Assembly (NCBI GenBank): GCA_965224285.1
Contig: OZ245043.1
Span: 3,472,001 to 3,536,000 of the forward strand
Origin: JAJCYK01 sp965224285
Lineage (GTDB): Bacteria; Bacteroidota; Bacteroidia; Cytophagales; Cyclobacteriaceae
Direction of reading: 5' to 3'
Length of the DNA stretch: 64,000 bases
The position numbers and the translations under genes are program-made. Below the pieces are notes generated by a model. That model searched no databases. It was given only the letters and a program-made list of their open reading frames with translations, and was not told where the DNA came from. Of the stretch, positions 54,463-63,930 are shown one piece after another (the stretch's first letter is position 1; each line of letters opens with the position of its first letter).

Positions 54463-55324
54463 TTATCTGTTCGTAGTATTGATTACGGAGTCAATCCATT
54501 CATTAGCGGATGAAACTCTGGACATGGACATCATTGAACCATAAGTAGTCAGACGACTTAAACCACCTGAGACAATACCAACAAGTTCCAAATCGCCATT
54601 GTATTCGATAAAAATACCCCCCCCACTATCACCTTTTGAAGCTCCAATTTTAGATCCTGCGGAATAGCCAATCCAAACACATTGAACTGAGGTGAATCAG
54701 GACTATCGAAATCAGCTAATAATACGTCTGTTTAAATGTCCAAATCTCCAATAAGTCCACCTATGGAATCTATGGTGTTAGTTCCTCCTAGACGACCCTG
54801 GATATATGGTATTGTAACACCATTCACACCATCACCGTGCCAACCATATCCAATCTTGTACATTACTTGCCCCAACTCCATCTTATCCCTATGTCGAATT
54901 GCAGGTTTGACATTCAAGACTGGTACTTTAAGTTGCACCAGAGCCATATCCCATCCATCGAATTGATGTTTACGTTCAGGAAATTTACTTTTAAATAAAG
55001 GATGTTTAATCGTCCTTTTCGATTTGTAATATTGGCCTCCAATAAACCAGGCCGATGAGTCTTGCAAAAAGTGACCAGCGGTTAGTACCCAACTGGGTGA
55101 TACTAAAACCCCTGTTGCATAATCTTCGATATATCATTTAATGAATATCTAGCAACGCATTCAAACTTTGGTTGCTTACCTAGTTCTCTATATTTTTCAA
55201 CTTTGACGTCATGCCGGATAATACCTCCCGGTAAACGATCAAAATGTTGATTTAAGTTTATTAAAGGTGAGTATAAGGTTACGGGTAATAGGGGGATCAG
55301 TAAGATGAGGAGTAAAGCTTTCAT
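54463..55324 (-). pseudogene. S1 trypsin-like serine protease, disrupted
   Basis: All parts of a trypsin-fold protease can be read, but in several frames. A signal peptide (LLLILLIPLLPVTLYS) opens at 55324; the His motif is in VSPSWVLTAGHFLQDS (about 55050-55110), the Asp in FDGWDMALVQL, and the Ser in ASKGDSGGG (about 54620-54640). The C-terminal strand (LVGIVSGGLSRL) runs to a TAA at 54463-54465. A frameshift near 55125, a TAA at 54736-54738 and another shift near 54660 break the gene. The poly-C run after the GDSGGG codons is intact. Confidence 0.75.
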
Positions 55325-55880
55325 ATTTGAAGGTTGTTAATCTATTGTATTTTACTCCTCAAATAGTATTCCAAGTCGAATAAGTCTTTGCAAAGCATGT
55401 TTTTTGCCAGAATGCTGTCCAATAATGAACGGATACGATCGATGATGGACACAATTAATTAATAAGTTGCTGACTACTTATTGCACTAAGTCCTCATGAT
55501 GCGGTTCTTAGGACATTTGTTGCTTGCCAGATCTTTGCCCAAGCTACTTGACTTTTTCTCTGTTTTCCTATCGGAAATTGAATACTCTGACTTGCTGCTT
55601 CTGATATAAATAGGACGGTGGGTTCGACCATTACACAGGAACTAATTCGTTAAAGGTTCTAAGTGATAATTTATCTTATGGGAAATAGTGGGTGCGGCTG
55701 CCTTGAAAAATGCTAGTTTGACTGGCAACAATGACTCCTGAAGTGGTAAGAGTTACCTTCACCTTATAAGAATAATTCCAAGATATTGGAAATCAAATTC
55801 CCTCGGTTCTAAAATATTTCCAGTGTGAATGTGCATCTTTTTCGAAAAGTAAACATCCTTATTATAAATGGTTTACGACA
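55325..55880. other. Long non-coding spacer
   Basis: About 555 bases without a convincing gene in any frame. A very degenerate piece resembling the intergenic repeat (TTGCTGCTTCTGATAT near 55592) is present. The last 100 bases should hold the promoter of the gene at 55881; no regulon box was found. Confidence 0.45.
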
Positions 55881-57941
55881 ATGAATTCATATATTTTCCC
55901 AATCGAGGGCGCAAACAATTTTAGGAAATTCTTAAAGACACTTAGCATTTTCCTAACCATCTTCTGCATTAAATCTCAACCCTGTTTCTGTGGTAACGGA
56001 GCGATTGCTTATGCCTATCCAATTAAAAATATAACCGTGGACGGAAACTTGTCGGATTGGCCTAAAGATTTAAAAAAATACAAAATAGCCCACTATCGTT
56101 TTAATCAAAAGCCAACCAACAGTAATGACCTGCAAGGATATTTTCGAATAGGGTATAATCTCAAACAAAAATCCTTGTACGTTGCAGTAGAAGTGACTGA
56201 TGATATACATATAATAAATGTCGAGAATCCAGTGTGGAATGCACATGACACACATGCCTTATTTCTTGATAAGAAACATAACATGAATGGCTCGAGTGTG
56301 TTTGCTTTTGAAGCGAACGAGTATTCAAGAAATATTCCGAGACAAGAGGCGCATTGGGACCCAGAAGTTAGGAATCTAACGACAGATGACTTTGATGTTA
56401 AAATATTCAGAAATGGTATTAATGTCACCTATGAATGGAGAATAGATTTAGAGGCATACTTGGTTCCAGGTAATACAATTGGTTTTGATTATATAATATT
56501 TGATAAGGATGATTCTAAAGTTACCCCGGAAGCTGCACCCTGGGGCTTTGGTGGTTACGGTATAACTCAGATTGCTTGGGGGTTTGGCAACGAACTTAAG
56601 TTGGAATGCTCAAACTGTTTGGGAGACATACTATTAATGCCGAAGCGCTCCCAACTTGTAACTCTTGAAGGAAAGATACGACCAAAAAAATTACTGCCTA
56701 AAACCATTAGGTTAGAATCACAAATCAACCCAGGGCTCTGGGTTGATACTAGGGTGGATTCATTGGGAAATTATAGGATTAAGCTTCCAGTAGGTCATTA
56801 CAATCTTAATGTTCCAAGCACATTGTTCTTTTCCAACGGTAATGCTTATAGGGTGACATCAAAAAACGAATCGATCATGAATATAGGTGTTGATGGGGAG
56901 ATGTTTGCTCCCGACCATGAAACTATTGCTGAATCTAGCCCTGATTTAATAGCAGAAAAAGGGCTTTTACATGATGAGTTCGATCAAAATACAATAGTGA
57001 AAATAGATGATTTTATTACTTCTTATCAGAAATTTTATGGAATTCCAGGAGTTTCTTTGGGCATTATCAAAGATGGTAAGCTAGTTTATCACCAAACCTA
57101 TGGCGTTAGTAACTCAATCACCAAAGCTCCTGTTGACAACAGTACTTTATTTGAAGGAGCATCTGTAACAAAGGCATTATTTGCATACGTTGTAAATCGT
57201 TTATCTGAAAGAGGTGTTATTGACCTTGACAAGCCCTTGTCTGACTATCTGGCATTTAAAGAATTAGAACAATTTCCAGAGTATCGCATCATGACAGGAA
57301 GGCATGTATTATCCCATAGATCTGGGTTACCTAACTGGGGCAAGAATCTTAAGTTTACACCTGGGACGCAGTATGGATATTCGGGGGAGGCGTTTGAATA
57401 CTTGAAAAGAGTTCTTGAACAAATAACTGGTAAAGGTATTGAGCAGATCCTGGATGAAGAGATCATGGGGCCTATGGGTATTTCTCACATGCAATTCAGT
57501 GAAAGTGAGAATTTACAAAACGTGGTGGCCACAGGTCATGTAAATGAACAACCTACTGTTCGACCCATTCCAAAGGAGGTAGGTGTGGCCTACAGTATGT
57601 ACACCGAGTCCAAGGAGTTCTCCAAATTCGTAATGGCTTTGATACAACGAGAAGGACTCAGTCAGTCCACCTATAAAGATATGCTTCAAATCCAGTCAGA
57701 AATCCCTCTAGATGTCGATGAGCCATCAATGGTTCATCGAAAAGGCATGGGTTTAGGAATAGGCGTTAAAGAATCTACCTATGGTAAAATATTTTACCAC
57801 GGTGGGAGCAACGGGGATTTTAAGTGTGAATTCAGGGTATTCGACGATCTAAAAATGGGCTATATTGTATTCACTAACTCAAATACTGGGAATTATTTGC
57901 ATTGGGATTTAGAACCATTTCTGATTTCTGGGAAAGAATGA
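55881..57941 (+). CDS. CBM9-like domain fused to a beta-lactamase-fold serine hydrolase
   Basis: A 686-residue secreted protein with a signal-like segment (FLTIFCIKSQPCFCG). Residues about 48-215 resemble a family-9 carbohydrate-binding module (VDGNLSDWP, YFRIGYN, LYVAVEVTDD, ALFLDKK). A short beta domain follows to about 360. The rest is a beta-lactamase-type domain: Ser428 in GASVTKALF (SxxK), then YSGEAFEYLKRV, where the usual Y-x-N tyrosine motif has Gly or Glu in place of Asn, and FYHGGSNGDFKCEFR near the end. The fusion suggests an esterase acting on a glycan or cell-wall ester. Confidence 0.82.
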   Translation: MNSYIFPIEGANNFRKFLKTLSIFLTIFCIKSQPCFCGNGAIAYAYPIKNITVDGNLSDWPKDLKKYKIAHYRFNQKPTNSNDLQGYFRIGYNLKQKSLYVAVEVTDDIHIINVENPVWNAHDTHALFLDKKHNMNGSSVFAFEANEYSRNIPRQEAHWDPEVRNLTTDDFDVKIFRNGINVTYEWRIDLEAYLVPGNTIGFDYIIFDKDDSKVTPEAAPWGFGGYGITQIAWGFGNELKLECSNCLGDILLMPKRSQLVTLEGKIRPKKLLPKTIRLESQINPGLWVDTRVDSLGNYRIKLPVGHYNLNVPSTLFFSNGNAYRVTSKNESIMNIGVDGEMFAPDHETIAESSPDLIAEKGLLHDEFDQNTIVKIDDFITSYQKFYGIPGVSLGIIKDGKLVYHQTYGVSNSITKAPVDNSTLFEGASVTKALFAYVVNRLSERGVIDLDKPLSDYLAFKELEQFPEYRIMTGRHVLSHRSGLPNWGKNLKFTPGTQYGYSGEAFEYLKRVLEQITGKGIEQILDEEIMGPMGISHMQFSESENLQNVVATGHVNEQPTVRPIPKEVGVAYSMYTESKEFSKFVMALIQREGLSQSTYKDMLQIQSEIPLDVDEPSMVHRKGMGLGIGVKESTYGKIFYHGGSNGDFKCEFRVFDDLKMGYIVFTNSNTGNYLHWDLEPFLISGKE

Positions 57942-57953
57942 ATTATTAAATAG

Positions 57954-59537
57954 ATGAAAAACACTTTATTTTTCATTCTGGCTATCGGCACACTACTACT
58001 ACTATCTTGCTATAAGAAGACACCCAATAATTATAGCCAGGGCTTTGACAAAAGACTTATTTCCAACACTTATAAGGAGCCACGGTTTGTTAAAGATCAG
58101 CGGCTGAAAAGTCTTACAACTATAGTTACAGAATTACGACAAATTTTTGATGAGCATGCAACAAATAACAAAATTCCAGGAATTGCTTACGGTATTGTTG
58201 TAGACGATTCGTTAGTTATTGCTTCTGCAACTGGAGTATCTCAAATCGAAAGTAAAACACCTGCTTCAATTAATACATCATTTAGAATTGCTTCAATGAC
58301 AAAAAGTTTTACCGCAATGGCTATTGTGAAGTTAAGAGATGAAGGAAAATTGTCTTTGAATGACCCCGTTGTCAATTACATTCCCGAAATAGAAAATTTA
58401 GAATATCTGACTGAAGATTCTCCAATAATCGAAATAGAAAATTTACTGACTATGACCGGTGGATTTCCAGAAGATAATCCTTGGGCCGATAGACAACTTG
58501 CAATATCTGATAAGGAATTTTTAGAAATCGTGTCTGAGGGATTATCACTATCTAACGTTTCTTCGTATCGATACGAATATAGTAATACAGGTTATGCTCT
58601 GCTCGGCCAAATTATTTCCAAAGTTTCTGGAAAACCCTACCAAGAATATATAAAAGAGAACATTTTATATCCTTTGAGAATGAATAAAACATATTGGGAG
58701 TATGGAAGTGTTCCTAAAGATCAGTTGGCTTCTGGATATAGCTGGGAAGATGACGAATGGAAAAAAAAACCTCTGCTTCACGATGGATCATTCGGAGCTA
58801 TTGGAGGATTGATAACGTCAATCGAGGATTTTAGCAAATATGTAAGTTTTCATTTGTCTGCATGGCCGGCAAGAAGTGATGAAGACAATGGGCCTGTCAA
58901 ACGTAGTAGTATAAGGGAAATGCACACCGCCCAATATAATTTTTTAAACTCTAGGAGCAGAGACTGGAACAACGAACCGTGTGCAAGTATGAGTGGATAT
59001 GGGTATGGATTTAGAATTTCATTGGATTGCAGGCAAATCTTAAGGGTATCACATGGAGGGGGATTGCCTGGTTTTGCAAGCAATTTTGCATTTTTCCCAG
59101 AGTATGGAATAGGAGTAATGGCCTTTGGAAATTTAACTGGTAAAACGCCTATCCCATATAGAAAAATAGAAAAACTCTTGTTTGAACAGCTGGACCTACC
59201 AGCTCGCAAACTACCAGCTTCGGATATTTTAGAGCAAAAAAGAGGTGAGATTGTTGACCTTTTCACAAGTGGCAAAATCAGTTTTGATAAGGAAATATTT
59301 GCAGAAAATTTTTTCCAAGACAAATCACGAGAAAGACGAATAATTGAGTTACAAAGAATGTTCAATAAAGTAGGCGCTATCAAAGAAATTCAAGAGATAG
59401 ATCCAAGAAACCAGTTGCGAGGCGATTTTACGATACAATGTGAAAATGGTACTGTAAAAGTGTTTTTTTCTCTAACACCAGAAAAAATACCTATGATCCA
59501 AAAATTGGATATATCCTTTACGTTGAATGAAAACTAA
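57954..59537 (+). CDS. Beta-lactamase-fold serine hydrolase, lipoprotein
   Basis: A 527-residue lipoprotein (LLSC, Cys19). The motifs are complete: SMTK at Ser114-Lys117, YEYSNTGYALLG (YxN), and HGGGLPGF. A C-terminal extension of about 120 residues follows. It starts 12 bases after the CBM9-lactamase fusion, so the two are one operon, and is likely an esterase or peptidase of the same pathway. Confidence 0.85.
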   Translation: MKNTLFFILAIGTLLLLSCYKKTPNNYSQGFDKRLISNTYKEPRFVKDQRLKSLTTIVTELRQIFDEHATNNKIPGIAYGIVVDDSLVIASATGVSQIESKTPASINTSFRIASMTKSFTAMAIVKLRDEGKLSLNDPVVNYIPEIENLEYLTEDSPIIEIENLLTMTGGFPEDNPWADRQLAISDKEFLEIVSEGLSLSNVSSYRYEYSNTGYALLGQIISKVSGKPYQEYIKENILYPLRMNKTYWEYGSVPKDQLASGYSWEDDEWKKKPLLHDGSFGAIGGLITSIEDFSKYVSFHLSAWPARSDEDNGPVKRSSIREMHTAQYNFLNSRSRDWNNEPCASMSGYGYGFRISLDCRQILRVSHGGGLPGFASNFAFFPEYGIGVMAFGNLTGKTPIPYRKIEKLLFEQLDLPARKLPASDILEQKRGEIVDLFTSGKISFDKEIFAENFFQDKSRERRIIELQRMFNKVGAIKEIQEIDPRNQLRGDFTIQCENGTVKVFFSLTPEKIPMIQKLDISFTLNEN

Positions 59538-59914
59538 ATATGGATTTTTTTTTTTTGTGTCCGAATTTCTTGTGGGCTGATGTGTAACACTACCAAGCGA
59601 ATAGTGCGATAATGTATGAAAAGATGACTTTCACTGACATGATATGTATAACTACCATGACTAATGAGTAGGTGAGTTATTTTTAACTACTTGTTTAGGG
59701 TCAAACAACATGCCATCCTCTGAATCTTTTATACAACTAGGTTTGGATGAGAACAACGTTCGTAAACGCACGATTTTGTTCGAATATGAACTTATAAGAT
59801 TAAAGCAACTAGTATTGTATGACCGAACGCTTTTGGTATTATTCTGCCTTTCATTAAATGACTATATCCAAAAGAAGGAATCGGTGGAATAAATTATTGA
59901 CTTGAGGTATGAAA
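59538..59914. other. Spacer between convergent genes with repeat copy 5
   Basis: About 375 bases. A 60-codon forward frame (59710-59892) overlaps the intergenic repeat and is judged spurious. An A/T-rich tract at 59542-59560 (a long run of T) follows the lactamase stop and may aid termination. Confidence 0.45.
59821..59880 (+). repeat. GCTTTTGGTAT-family intergenic repeat, copy 5
   Basis: GACCGAACGCTTTTGGTAT at 59821 and ATATCCAAAAGAAGG at 59865 repeat the two arms of copies 2 and 3. Confidence 0.6.
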
Positions 59915-62335
59915 CTATTCGGTTCGCAAACTTTCCACCGGATTAATTATTGCTGCCTTTATTGCTTGAAAACTTATTGTAAGTAAAGCAACTAATACTG
60001 TAACAGCACCAGCAGTTACAAAAGCCCACCATTCAATATCCGTACGATATGCAAAACCTGACAACCACTTATTCATGGCATAATAACTGATTGGTGATGA
60101 TAATATGATTGAGACGGTAATCAGTTTCATGAAATCTTTTGACAACAAAGCAATAATTTGTGACACACTTGCCCCTAGCACCTTGCGTACACCAATCTCT
60201 CTAAATCGTTGTTCAGCGGTAAACGCTGCTAGGCCAAATAATCCCAAGCAGGCAATTACAATGGCAATCACGGTAAATGAGTGAATAAGTTTAGCTGTAA
60301 GGTTCTCCTTTTCGTAATTTCTCTGAAAATCCTGATCTAAAAAAGAATAGACGAAGGGCGAATTAGCATTGATTCTGCTCCAGGTTTTTTGAATGGTTCC
60401 GATTAACTCAGAATAATCGCTACTCTTCGTATCCAGTATTAAATAGCCACTAGTTAATCCAAAGATTGGATTTACCGTCAGCGCCAACGGTTTAATTTTT
60501 TCATGCAGACTCTGAAAGTGGTAGTCTTTAACAACACCAACTATTGTCATCGATTGTTTAACGTTCTGAAATTCGAAATGTAACACTCTACCTATGGCAT
60601 CATCTTCGGTATATCCGAGTTGATTGAGGGCGGTTTCATTCACTATTAGTGCATCCTGGTCATTTTGAAACTCATCGGAAAAGTCCCTTCCTGCTAACAA
60701 TTCAATCCCTAGGGTCTCAAGATACCCCGGTTCTGCATAAACTGTATTCACATCCACTTTTTCATATTCAGTTTTTCCTTCTGAATAGAAAAGCATACTG
60801 GTGACACTTTCAATACCAGGGTAGGTTCCTCCATATGCAGCCTCAACAATTTGAGAATTACCAAGTAATTCATTCTTCAGGGTATTAACACTATTATTTG
60901 CTTCGCTTGTTTGAATTGGCAAGACAATTTTCTGATCTCTGGTAAATCCCAAATCAAGTTTGCTCATATAGCTCATTTGCTGCCCAATAAGTATTGCTCC
61001 TAAAATCAGCGTGGTAGAAATGGTAAATTGGAATATCACCAGCCCTTTCCTAATGTTTAATGCAGAAACATTGGTCCCTGCTTTGAATTTCAGCATTGAT
61101 ATAGGTTTAAAAGAAGACATATATAATGCAGGATATAAACCCGAGACCAGGCCTGTAACTACCGGGATTATTAGTAGCCATATGAAAAGGCTTGGAGATT
61201 CAGTCAACGAGAGCTCCTTCGATGTGAACTGATTGAAACCAGGGAGTAGCAATTGAAACAACAGTAATGTTACCATCAGTGCCAACCCACACATCAATAG
61301 AGACTCTCCTAAAAATTGTGCTATCAATGCACTTTTTGGGGCACCGATAACTTTTCTCATTCCAACCTCTTTAGCCCTTTTCTCACTCCGAGCAGTACTT
61401 AAATTCATGAAATTAATGCAGGCTATTAAAAGCAGGAAAGCTGCGATAGAACTGAAGATATACAGGTACTTGATATTTCCATTGGCAGCCACCTCATAAC
61501 CGAAATTGGAATGAAGATAAATGTCCTTTACCGGTTGAATGAAAAGATCTTTTTTGAAACCGGCGGCCTCAAACTCCTTACCACCATTTCTTTCTAAAAA
61601 GTCATCTAGCTTACTCTCAAAAGCTTTAGAATCGCTACCTTTTTTTAACTTCACATAGGTATGAAATATACTGTTGCTAGCCCAACTAGTTTGAGAACTC
61701 ACCCATTTGCCAATATCGTCATTAGCCATCGATAGTAGAAGATTAGCAGGGATATGAGACTTGTTTTTAGTTCGCTTGATTACACCCTTTATTGTATAAT
61801 TGAACTCCCCGTTGGCAAGCCCTACATTTAGAACCTTGTCAATTGGATTTTGATTACCAAAAAACTTTGTAGCTGCTTCTTCAGAGATTACTATCGTATT
61901 AGATTCTTCTAATGCCGTATTGATATCACCATACTTGAGCTCAAAGTTGAATAGTTGAAAAAATGTGGAGTCGACGTAGTACACATTCGTTTCGAAGAAT
62001 TGCTTTTGATCAGGTTCATACCTAAGTAAAACTTTGTCAGTACCAGGAAATCTCAAAAGTCTTGTAGTTTGTTCCACCTCTGGAAAATCGTCCTTAAGAC
62101 CTTTGGCCATTGGCGCTGGAGTAGCCACCCATTTTTCACCTTTGACCTCCGAAGCAACTCTAAACAATCTATTGCTATCATGATGATGCTTGTCATAGCT
62201 CATCTCATCTACAATGTATACCGTGATTAGTAGACATATGGTCATTCCGGCTCCTAAACCAAAAATATTAATGAGGGAGTATGCCTTATTTTTAAGTAAG
62301 TTTCTCCAACTAATTTTTAAGTAGTTCCTGATCAT
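59915..62335 (-). CDS. FtsX/MacB-type ABC transporter permease (2)
   Basis: An 806-residue protein with the same two-half organisation as the product at 42067: IRNYLKISWRNLLKNKAYSLINIFG at the N terminus, a periplasmic domain, FtsX segments near residues 280-410, a second membrane segment near 430, and the closing FtsX part (VRKVLGASVSQIIALLSKDF) to ESLRTE. It ends with the typical INPVESLRTE tail. The two permeases share about a third of their residues by eye. No ATPase is nearby. Confidence 0.92.
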   Translation of the reverse strand: MIRNYLKISWRNLLKNKAYSLINIFGLGAGMTICLLITVYIVDEMSYDKHHHDSNRLFRVASEVKGEKWVATPAPMAKGLKDDFPEVEQTTRLLRFPGTDKVLLRYEPDQKQFFETNVYYVDSTFFQLFNFELKYGDINTALEESNTIVISEEAATKFFGNQNPIDKVLNVGLANGEFNYTIKGVIKRTKNKSHIPANLLLSMANDDIGKWVSSQTSWASNSIFHTYVKLKKGSDSKAFESKLDDFLERNGGKEFEAAGFKKDLFIQPVKDIYLHSNFGYEVAANGNIKYLYIFSSIAAFLLLIACINFMNLSTARSEKRAKEVGMRKVIGAPKSALIAQFLGESLLMCGLALMVTLLLFQLLLPGFNQFTSKELSLTESPSLFIWLLIIPVVTGLVSGLYPALYMSSFKPISMLKFKAGTNVSALNIRKGLVIFQFTISTTLILGAILIGQQMSYMSKLDLGFTRDQKIVLPIQTSEANNSVNTLKNELLGNSQIVEAAYGGTYPGIESVTSMLFYSEGKTEYEKVDVNTVYAEPGYLETLGIELLAGRDFSDEFQNDQDALIVNETALNQLGYTEDDAIGRVLHFEFQNVKQSMTIVGVVKDYHFQSLHEKIKPLALTVNPIFGLTSGYLILDTKSSDYSELIGTIQKTWSRINANSPFVYSFLDQDFQRNYEKENLTAKLIHSFTVIAIVIACLGLFGLAAFTAEQRFREIGVRKVLGASVSQIIALLSKDFMKLITVSIILSSPISYYAMNKWLSGFAYRTDIEWWAFVTAGAVTVLVALLTISFQAIKAAIINPVESLRTE

Positions 62336-62396
62336 TAGAGTAGATTTTGACAGCTCAAATAATAGTTCTCATCAACATTCAATAAATATGCCATGA

Positions 62397-62857
62397 CTAT
62401 TTTTTTAGGGATATACAGGATTCTAGGGGTTGGGTTGTACGTAATCGTGCTATCTTGTTCGCATGCGAACAAGAGTATGTACAGCTTATCAGAAAGACAG
62501 TACTCACGAATAGTGAAATCCTGGAAACTAATGCTGGCTTCTTGATCCAGGGTTCGACTGATCTTCTAGTTTGCTGGGCAACTTCAAAACTGACAGGCAT
62601 CTTGGTCTTTTTCTGAATTATCATTGCCCGACTTGATACCATCGAGCCATTAGCTACATCCTTTACCTCCAAAGAGATCAGGTCGCAACTAAGATGCTTA
62701 CTATCGATTGCAAGGTTGATAAAGCGAGATCCCTCACTCGGTCTGTCATTTCCAACCTTATCCGGATGGCATATATTTCCTTAAGTTTCACAGGAAGGTT
62801 TGGCCGATTAATTTGCCTTGATTCCAAGGTAATTGATTTGTGGTTTACATGATTCAT
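62397..62857 (-). pseudogene. Tyrosine-type recombinase/integrase remnant
   Basis: The reverse strand from ATG 62857 reads RPNLPVKLKEIYAIRIRLEMTDRVRDLA, then one base is missing and the frame changes to FINLAIDSKHLSCDLISLEVKDVANGS and MIIQKKTKMPVSFEVAQQTRRSVEPWI. This is the N-terminal and middle part of the small XerC/D-like integrases found on many plasmids and islands (the first conserved Arg lies in RDLA). The end, where the catalytic His, Arg and Tyr should be, is degenerate. It marks an old integration event. Confidence 0.6.
62454..62473. repeat. 20-bp perfect palindrome inside the integrase remnant
   Basis: CTTGTTCGCATGCGAACAAG is fully self-complementary. It is in the part of the remnant that no longer aligns to integrases, so it may be an attachment-site or regulator remnant, or may be fortuitous. 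Confidence 0.45.
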
Positions 62858-62893
62858 ACTGTTGGTTTATATATCAGCATGAAACGAAATGAA

Positions 62894-62926
62894 CGGCACA
62901 AGCAATACCAAAAACAGCCGGTCATT
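62894..62926 (-). repeat. GCTTTTGGTAT-family intergenic repeat, inverted partial copy
   Basis: On the reverse strand the stretch reads GACCGGCTGTTTTTGGTATT, the 5-prime arm with one changed base. Confidence 0.45.
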
Positions 62927-63056
62927 TGATCCCGTTGTACAGCTACAGTCATTTCAAATAAAATCTGAACTAACTACCGTAACCATTATACGTATTTGTT
63001 CGTAGATTTATTCGTGTATCGCCTCGCTTCAAGGTAGGTGTAGCCTAGATGTAACT

Positions 63057-63866
63057 ATGAAGTGTTATAGCCAAGGAAAGTATTCTGGAAATATTGAGAA
63101 GATTCATTTCATAAATGGCATAATATTAGGATCAACCCTTTACAAGTGTGATCAACGGTCTTCAATGCACTACCATGTTAATCCCCACATTAGTTTCTTG
63201 CTAAATGGTATTCATTATGAGAAACGAAAAGGCAGCGAATTCACTATGATTCCAGGAGATATACTATTCTGTCACTCCGGGGAGGCACATCAGTTTATTA
63301 CCGGTAGGAATTCCAGAAATATTAACATCGAACTTGATGTAAAGGTAATCCAGCAACTGAATATTTCAGAAAGTAGAATACGATCATCCGTTCTCAGCAG
63401 TTTTGATGCCAAATTTATAATGCTTAAAATGTTTCAAGAATTAATTTTGGAAGATGACTATTCCTACCCTTCTGTACAAATTTTGTTATTAAGTCTAATT
63501 GGAGAGTCAAGCAGGATTAAAGAAAAGGACCATCCCCTTTGGACAAGGCGCCTCATTGAGATTTTGAATGATAGATGGAACGACCACCTTTCACTTACAG
63601 AGCTTTCAATCCTTATTGAGAAACATCCTGTCACGATTTCAAAGTATTTTACAAAATACTTTGGTTGTTCTTTCGGTGATTATAGACGTAAATTGAAAGT
63701 ATCTAAAAGCTTAGGTTTGATAAAAACCTCCAGTCTTTCTCTTACCGAAATTGCCTATAGCTGTGGGTTTGCTGATCAAAGTCATTTTATTCGGACATTC
63801 AAATCGTATACTTCTTACCGAAAAACTTCCGTCAGTTGTAGACAAACTATTCTAGAGCCAGGCTAA
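63057..63866 (+). CDS. AraC-family transcriptional regulator with cupin sensor (third)
   Basis: A 269-residue protein. The N-terminal cupin part (HYHVNPHISFLLNGIHYEKR, MIPGDILFCHSGEAHQF) would sense a small molecule. Residues about 165-260 hold two HTH motifs (LSILIEKHPVTISKYFTKYFG; IAYSCGFADQSHFIRTFKSYT). It differs from the two paralogues at 7774 and 8988 in length and HTH sequence. The C terminus is shorter than in most AraC proteins (ends ILEPG) but both HTHs are complete. It may regulate the genes to its right. Confidence 0.85.
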   Translation: MKCYSQGKYSGNIEKIHFINGIILGSTLYKCDQRSSMHYHVNPHISFLLNGIHYEKRKGSEFTMIPGDILFCHSGEAHQFITGRNSRNINIELDVKVIQQLNISESRIRSSVLSSFDAKFIMLKMFQELILEDDYSYPSVQILLLSLIGESSRIKEKDHPLWTRRLIEILNDRWNDHLSLTELSILIEKHPVTISKYFTKYFGCSFGDYRRKLKVSKSLGLIKTSSLSLTEIAYSCGFADQSHFIRTFKSYTSYRKTSVSCRQTILEPG

Positions 63867-63930
63867 TATCATTCTATTTTAAACCGACAAATCCCTTCAT
63901 TTTTGAGTGGCAAAAATATATTACTTGGGT

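Noticed and set aside
59710..59892. A 60-codon forward ORF between convergent genes
   Set aside because: It overlaps repeat copy 5, has no recognisable family and no start signal, so it is taken as chance.
62454..62473. The GTTCGCATGCGAAC core as a LexA-type SOS box
   Set aside because: Gram-positive LexA boxes have the reverse order (CGAAC, spacer, GTTCG), and no SOS gene lies next to it.
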